A DNA stretch of 64,000 nucleotides, taken from Quercus robur (taxonomy: Eukaryota > Streptophyta > Magnoliopsida > Fagales > Fagaceae). The notes below the pieces were generated by a model, which saw only the letters and a program-made list of their open reading frames with translations, was not told where the DNA came from and did no database searches. The position numbers and the translations under genes were made by a program. Positions 58,100 to 64,000 of the stretch are shown in pieces (within the stretch, counting starts at the first letter, position 1; each line of letters begins with the position of its first letter). The stretch spans positions 42,942,327-43,006,326 of the forward strand of contig NC_065545.1 in assembly GCF_932294415.1 (NCBI RefSeq), in the 5' to 3' direction.

Positions 58100-59633
58100 G
58101 CGAACACGCTTCTTCTCATGCTTTAGAAAGTTAAAAGATACAATCTCTTTTTTGTCACTACATCCGGATTCTAAATCCCATCTTATTTTACCATCCCAAA
58201 AACCTACTTTATCAATTATACAATACCATTTTACAATACACCCAACATCCCAACTTTTATTTTCCTATTCTACTCATTAAAATAATATTTTTACATAATA
58301 AAATAATATATCCTTAAACCCAAATAAAAACAAAAACCCAATCCCCAAATAACCTCTTCAACCAACTGCTGCTTCAACCCAATACCCAATACCCCAGAAA
58401 CGCCAGCCACAAACGCCATCCAAACCGATCCTCAGCCCCAGAGCCACCACAACCCACCACCGACGCACTACACACCTGACACCGCCACTGCCACCACCAG
58501 ACCCAACTCATAATTTACCGTCAACAACCAAAAAAAAAAAAAAAAAAAAAAAAACCCAGGCAGCAAGCCCACCCTGCCACCCACTGACCCAAAACCCATT
58601 CCGACGGAGCCATAGACACCCACCCCACCGTCGACCCACCAGCCACAACTACTTCCACCACCTCCACCGTCGGCCCACTAGCCATAACCACAAACCCAGT
58701 AGCTGAACCAAAAAAAAAAAAAAAAAAAAAAAACACAATCCAATGGCAACACAGCACAGCCAAATCCAGCCAAATCAAAATCAAAACCAAAATCAAAATC
58801 CTAAATCAAAATCAAAATCCAAAATCCAAAATCAAAAATCAAACCCATCTGTTCTCGCAAAACCCAAACCCAAACCCATCTGTTCTCACCGGCAGCGATG
58901 GCGAGAGAGAGAGGGTCGCTCGTCCACCCATTCTCCTCCTTCACGCGCCCTGACACACTCGGCGAAGCCACCGCTCGCTTCAAGCGCAACCTCGGTCACT
59001 TCCGCGTGAACTACACGTTCATCGCGCTCCTCATCCTCTTCCTCAGCCTCCTCTGGCACCCGATCTCCATGATCGTCTTCCTCGCCATCTTCGTCGCCTG
59101 GTCTTTCCTCTAATTCCTCCGCGACCGTCCACTCCTCCTCTTCCACATCACCGTCGACGACCGCATCGTCTTGGCCTTGCTCTTCATCATCATCATCATC
59201 TTCGACCCAAACGCCAAACACCACCCAAACGCCACCCAATCGCCACCCAAATTCGACCCTCACGCCGGAAACCCACGACCTCCACGCCTCCACCACAGCT
59301 TTTCTGATCAAGCCTCCACGCCGTTGCCTCCATTCCGTTGAAGAAGAGAGAGCAGGAAGAAAGAGAGAGAAAAGAAACAGAAAAAATGAGAGAGGAGAGA
59401 GGAGTTTACCGGGATAAATGAGAGAGGAGAGAGAAATGAGAGTATTAAAATATTATTTTTTTTTATAACATTTAGCTACAGTACCATCTTACATTTGAGA
59501 TGGTACTGTAGCTAAATCCCAAATTTGGAATTGGCATTTAGCATATGGCCTTCCCATTGTTGAGTAGTTTTGGGGCTTAAATGCCAAATGTTCCTAACAT
59601 TTGGCATATAGAAGCCCCAATGTTGATGCTCTA
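58100..59633. mobile_element. Probable transposon carrying a captured PRA1 gene fragment
   Basis: The right side ends with AACATTTGGCATATAGAAGC, then ATGTTGATGCTCTAAG, an end type (complement CTTAGAGCATC) common to plant non-autonomous DNA transposons. Nearby is a perfect hairpin pair TTTAGCTACAGTACCATC / GATGGTACTGTAGCTAAA at 59470-59516. CCACC/CAACCC-rich sequence and A runs precede a GC-richer block with the PRA1 fragment. The left boundary is uncertain. Confidence 0.4.
58898..59333 (+). pseudogene. PRA1-family (prenylated Rab acceptor) fragment
   Basis: The frame from 58898 reads [20 protein letters not shown], then [38 protein letters not shown]. These match the PRA1 signature (FSRP..., [20 protein letters not shown]) and the first hydrophobic pair. 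A TAA at 59111-59113 then interrupts; the same frame continues FLRDRPLLLF and TVDDRIVLALL before identity is lost. PRA1 proteins are small ER/Golgi membrane proteins that bind prenylated Rab GTPases. This fragment lacks the second membrane pair and has no visible introns. Base composition is much more GC-rich than its surroundings, as expected for captured coding DNA. Confidence 0.75.
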
Positions 59634-60733
59634 AGACCCACAGAATCTTGGTTAGTGTAGCTTCTTTTCTGTCGGAGGCTATGTGCTGGTTATTGAATAT
59701 ATAATTCATGTTAGATTTAGGCGGCTGTTAGTGGCAACCCTTACCCTTTAAATTTTGGGAGAAAAGTTATTTTAGGAACCACACTACTTTTTACCATTAT
59801 TTTATGTAATAGATTGCTTGTCACTTTAACATAAACTTACTATTTTTTTTTTTTTTTTACTACTTATAATTTGTAAAATTAAAGTTATAACAAAATTGTG
59901 GCTGTTATGTTAGATTTTCTCTTTGAAGAAAGTATATATTTATTTTTGGAGAAGATTTGAAGAATGTATATAGAAACAACAATTTCACCTTATTTATTTA
60001 TTTATTTATAGAATTACACTTCTTCTTTTTTTCTTCTTTTTCTTTTTTTCTTTTTTATTTTTTTATTTTTTTTATTTATAGAATTACCCTTGTTCTGTGG
60101 TGGCCAGTTGAAAAAAATATATAAGGGGGTGTGAAAAATTCGGTGTCTCTATCACCTCTCTTAAACTTGCGAAAACAACACACACACACATACATATATA
60201 TATATAATATGTTGTAGAGGCAATTTTTTGGACAACAAATTAACATGGGTTGAGACCCACAAAATCAGCCCAAAGCCCATTAATAAAACCCCATGCACAT
60301 CAGAAATTAATTTAATTTGAGCCCTCAAAATGAGTCCAAGAAGAACCCTTGAAACAACCTTGAGTTATGAAAAACCAGCATCAACCACCCAAGGTGCATA
60401 GCATAACTGACCCATGCAAGAATATTATCACCTTTGGTCAAATTTTTCCCTCTCATCACGTGGACCTAAAACTAGTGGTCCTAACTCCTAACATAAGACT
60501 TCTCAAGAGTCAAAAGCTAAAAAATGCAACCATTAATTTCGTCTTTCCCTACACAAAATAAGATGACCAGTGGTCCTTCTATTTTATTTTATTTTATTTT
60601 ATTTCTTTATTACGCATTCACTCTCCTCATGGTGACGCTGTGCCTTTGTCAGGAAAAGAAGTCGTATCTGCCATGACGATTTTTTTGACTTTATTTCTTT
60701 GATGATTAAAATGATGGCCACTCTGAGATATCA

Positions 60734-60773
<40 letters not shown>

Positions 60774-61632
60774 AGATACAGGGCTAACTATCTTCTCCAA
60801 AAAAAAAAAAAAAAAAAAAAATACAGGGCTGACTCTGTGATATAAGCTAACGAGGCAGTTGTTTAAGGTCCAAGTATAAAAAGACCCCAACTTTTACCAA
60901 TAGGTTATTTCTTTCATTGTTATAATATTAATTAAACCTAAATACTAGTTAATAAATAAAATAATATTTTTTTATCAAATGAAAAAGAAGAAGAAAGAAT
61001 TCTTATATACAAAACATTTTTCACAACAAATTTCAAATGTTAGGTTGTTACTAGCTGTTTTTAGTGAATAAAAAAGTAATTTCAGTAGTGGATTTAAATT
61101 GGAACTAGTAACAATTTAACACTTAAGATTTATTATGAAAATATTGTGGATGTAGCACTTTTCAAAAAAAAAAAAAAAGCAATACACAAAAAATTTCACA
61201 ACTTTTTTCATAATAGTTGAATTAGCAAACTTTTACTAATTCTCATAAAGGCCCACCACTAACATTACATTTTTATTTACCACTTCAATTTGCCATATTA
61301 ATAGATGTGAAAAGTTTCATCAAATTTTTTGTTTCTATAGGCTTTCTCCCCAAAAAAAAAAAAAAAAAAATCTATGTAATAGTAATTTTATATCTAAAAC
61401 AAGATAATAGAATTTAAGTAATAATATTTTTTTTTAAGTCATATTTAAATATATAAAATGTCTCAATTCAATTTTCATCTAAAGCCCCCAAATACATCAA
61501 ACCGTCCCTATTTAGATGGAGAATCCATTCAACCATTACACGTGAGATTTTAGTTGTTCAGGAATTGGAAGTGTGGATAGATATTTTATAGGAGTAGTTC
61601 TAAGACCACAAATTATTCATGTTATCTCACTT
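59634..61632. other. Intergenic DNA
   Basis: No gene seen. Includes T-rich stretches (60000-60080), a (CA)n/(TA)n tract near 60177-60207, (TTTTA)n near 60580-60602, and a (CT)n tract at 60736-60772. Confidence 0.5.
60736..60772. repeat. (CT)n microsatellite
   Basis: About 18 CT units. Confidence 0.9.
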
Positions 61633-61800
61633 TTCATAATTGTTGATGTGATAATATCTAGCATATTTGTTTTTCAATAAGCCTAATCAATAATCGCCTA
61701 ACAAATTTCATAATTGTTGATGTGATAATATCTAGTATATTTGTTTTTCAATAAGTCTAAACAATAATCGCCTAACAAATTTCACAATTGTTGATGTGAT
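61633..61800. repeat. 74-bp tandem duplication, about 2.3 copies
   Basis: TTCATAATTGTTGATGTGAT starts at 61633 and 61707, with a third start TTCACAATTG at 61781. Each unit contains AATAATCGCCTAACAAATTTC. Copies differ by only a few bases. Non-coding. Confidence 0.85.
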
Positions 61801-62007
61801 ATATTGTGAATGGTGTATAATAGAAGTGATGTAAAGGTGATCTCATGAGAAAATAATGTTGTTCTTATCACAATATGTCACCACAACAACTTGTAAAATA
61901 AAATGCTAAATTTATTGTGTTTGTGTCATTTTTAATTTGGTAATTTTTTTTTTTGGTGGAATATAAATTATCTAGCTCAGTTATCAATTAGTTCTTGGGT
62001 TGTTGGA

Positions 62008-62214
62008 CTTAGGGTTTGTTTGGGATCCGCTTATTTTGCTAAAACTGAAATTTTTTTTCTGAAAATACTGTAAATAAAAGTAAAAGTTAGTTGAAATAGT
62101 ATAGTATGATCCATGAATAACACCAAATAGTGTAGTGGGATCCATGAATAGTAGCAAAAATAAACTGAATAGTAAAATAAGCTGACTTTTTAATTTTTGC
62201 CAAACGCACACTTA
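62008..62214. mobile_element. MITE related to the one at 23064
   Basis: Starts GGTTTGTTTGGGATCCGCTT and ends GCCAAACGCACACTT. CTTATTTTGCTAAAACTGAAA near the left end matches CTTATTTTGCTGAAACTGAAA of the 23064 element, and AATAAGCTGACTTTTT near the right end is its partial inverse. Internal ATCCATGAATA units are repeated. No coding capacity. Confidence 0.5.
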
Positions 62215-64000
62215 CAATGAAGAAAATTATCTATTACTACTTTACTACCAATCAAATATAGAAAGGGACAGGCGGGCAAGAGTGTATTATTATTTTTAAT
62301 TAAACATGATTAGTTTGAAGGGTGAAATTAAACATTATTAAACCTCATTGCTTAGCTATCCAAGCATAGACTTTTGATAAATTAATTCGCATTTTTTTGA
62401 AGAGTGAAACATGCTTACTTTTGTTAATCCATGCATTATTCTTGATTTTCCACCAATGATATTTAAAATTTCTGCATAATATAGTGACGTATTTATGATT
62501 CCTCGTAGAATCAAACCAAAAAAAAAAAAAAAAATTCAACTAACTTTATTTCCAACCAGCTGTTTAAAGTCTGGTTAGTCTTTTCAAAAAGAAAAAAGTT
62601 TGGTTATACTTATTATATAGATGATAGATCAACTCGCATGACAATCTCTACTCATCATAATAAAATCCATCGATGTTTTCCTATTTAAGCTATGACTTTT
62701 TACAATAATTATCTAAGTTATTTGGTGCTTTGATTCTGTCACTTTTCATATGATTCACCATTTTTTCTACCAATCATAATGACATGTGAATAATTATTGA
62801 CAAATTTGTAGATTTATTAATTTGTGGTATTAGAATTTTGGTGAGAAATATTACGTATAGTATAATATATAACAAAATATGACAGTACCTAGTACCTACC
62901 ACATCTACCCCCTGAATTATTAATTCCAGTTTGGAAAAAAGAAGTTGTACGCTAGATCCGGGACTGACTGACATAACATTACCTACCACACATGACCCAG
63001 CTAGCCGCTGAAACTTAATACAAAAGATAATGTTTTCTCAACTACATTTAGCATTTGTCTCTTCTCAACAAAACATTTGTCAGAAGCATCTGCCACCAAC
63101 TATATATCTCTAACTTTTACGGCAAGTAGGTAACCGAGTCATATGTTGGGAAAAATAAAAAGAACACGTTTCATAATTTTTTTTATTTATTATTATTGTT
63201 TTTTTGTGTGAGGATCGATCAAAGACCACCGACTCTCGTCCCCTCCATATCACCATGTTTCTCTTCTACAAACTTGCTTCAAACAAATTGTATCTTTTTC
63301 AATCAAATAATCCTTTTAAAAAAATTATTAAAATATAAAAAGCTAAATGATAGGGAAAAAAAAAACCCTCTTATATTTAATAGATTTTGAAGAGATTCTT
63401 CAACGATCTAGAGGTCGTTTGATAACGTTGTTCTAGTAATATTGTTTGTATTTTTTTGAAATACGTGTGGGTAAAAAAGTGTATGAAAATATGTGTCATA
63501 TTGTTTAAAAACTGAAAATATTGTTAAACTATTATACCAAATGGGGCCCTAGTTTTCTTTTTTTAGATTGTTTTGTTAGAATAACTGTCAATCTCAATAT
63601 AACATGGCTATCAACCAATGAGCCCCTTCCTCCTAGTTGGTCGGCCACTAAAGTCACCTCAAAGGTAATACCCAGTAACTCCTTTCGCATCAATATTTAT
63701 TACACCCAAAATTATTTAACAAGCGTATCCCATCTGCTTGCGGATTGAACTACTTCCCTAATACACATCCTCTCAATTGATCTGAGTGGATGAATAAGTA
63801 ACAAGTCTCTTTCTCAATTTTAAGGTAATTTCCCACTAAAATGATGCCCACATGCTCTATAAATTCTCTTTCCTTATGTTGAATAGCTGATGTTGCGCGA
63901 TGCATTTTGAAAGAGGAAACACAAATTATCTTATAGTCCACATATATTTAGGAAATTGTCATCGTCAATTATACCAATTACATGTTATTAGAAAGAGGGA
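62215..64000. other. Intergenic DNA to the window end
   Basis: AT-rich; no gene, RNA or element ends recognised. The short frames at 63196-63390 and 63521-63748 show no domain. Confidence 0.5.

Noticed and set aside
58886-59311. 141-codon minus-strand acidic frame
   Set aside because: Complement of the captured PRA1 fragment and CATCATC repeats; acidic runs arise from the reverse of GC-rich coding DNA.
1-64000. tRNA, rRNA or snoRNA genes
   Set aside because: No paired A/B boxes with a cloverleaf or other recognisable RNA-gene sequence seen by eye; a covariance-model search would be decisive.

Overview
The window is plant nuclear DNA, most likely from a woody eudicot (a Fagaceae-type tree is a weak guess). 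The reasons are GT-AG introns of ordinary plant size, AT-rich intergenic DNA, phenylpropanoid-type reductase genes, a Tat-type Ty3/gypsy retrotransposon, an L1-type LINE, a Helitron and many small terminal-inverted-repeat elements. Only two protein genes look intact. Transposable elements make up most of the rest.

Layout. 1-5.8 kb is intergenic DNA with a diverged direct repeat, also found near 55 kb, and two probable non-autonomous DNA transposons. 5.8-11.9 kb (+) is a six-exon cinnamoyl-CoA-reductase-like gene broken by a 48-bp deletion and a 1-bp frameshift, with a Helitron in its last intron. 13.6-24.6 kb (+) is its tandem duplicate, with all six exons open (326 aa). Its last intron is 6.3 kb long because a dead 5-kb LINE inserted there, and that LINE carries a MITE. 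24.6-28.6 kb is the duplicated 3' flank plus small repeats. 28.6-35.6 kb is a 7-kb LTR element without gag or pol, with 641-bp LTRs, an ATATA target duplication and about 31 copies of an 80-bp tandem repeat. 36.2-39.0 kb (-) is an intact four-exon pinoresinol-lariciresinol-reductase-like gene (312 aa). 40.1-51.1 kb is an 11-kb Tat-lineage gypsy element on the minus strand, with gag, protease, RT, two RNase H domains and integrase, plus a spliced antisense gene and its own 80-bp array. 51-64 kb is intergenic DNA with several MITE/MULE-like elements, LINE tails and a PRA1 gene fragment that probably sits inside a transposon.

How the parts fit together. The reductase pair and the PLR-like gene are all NADPH-dependent reductases of the kinds used in phenylpropanoid metabolism. 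Nothing in the sequence shows that they act in one pathway. The most notable observation concerns the two LTR elements. They share the primer-binding site with the same AT spacer, almost the same polypurine tract, and 80-bp tandem repeats that are homologous when both elements are read in their own sense direction. This makes the 7-kb element a probable non-autonomous partner of the Tat family, whose hypervariable tandem-repeat segment has expanded and acquired a three-unit higher-order pattern.
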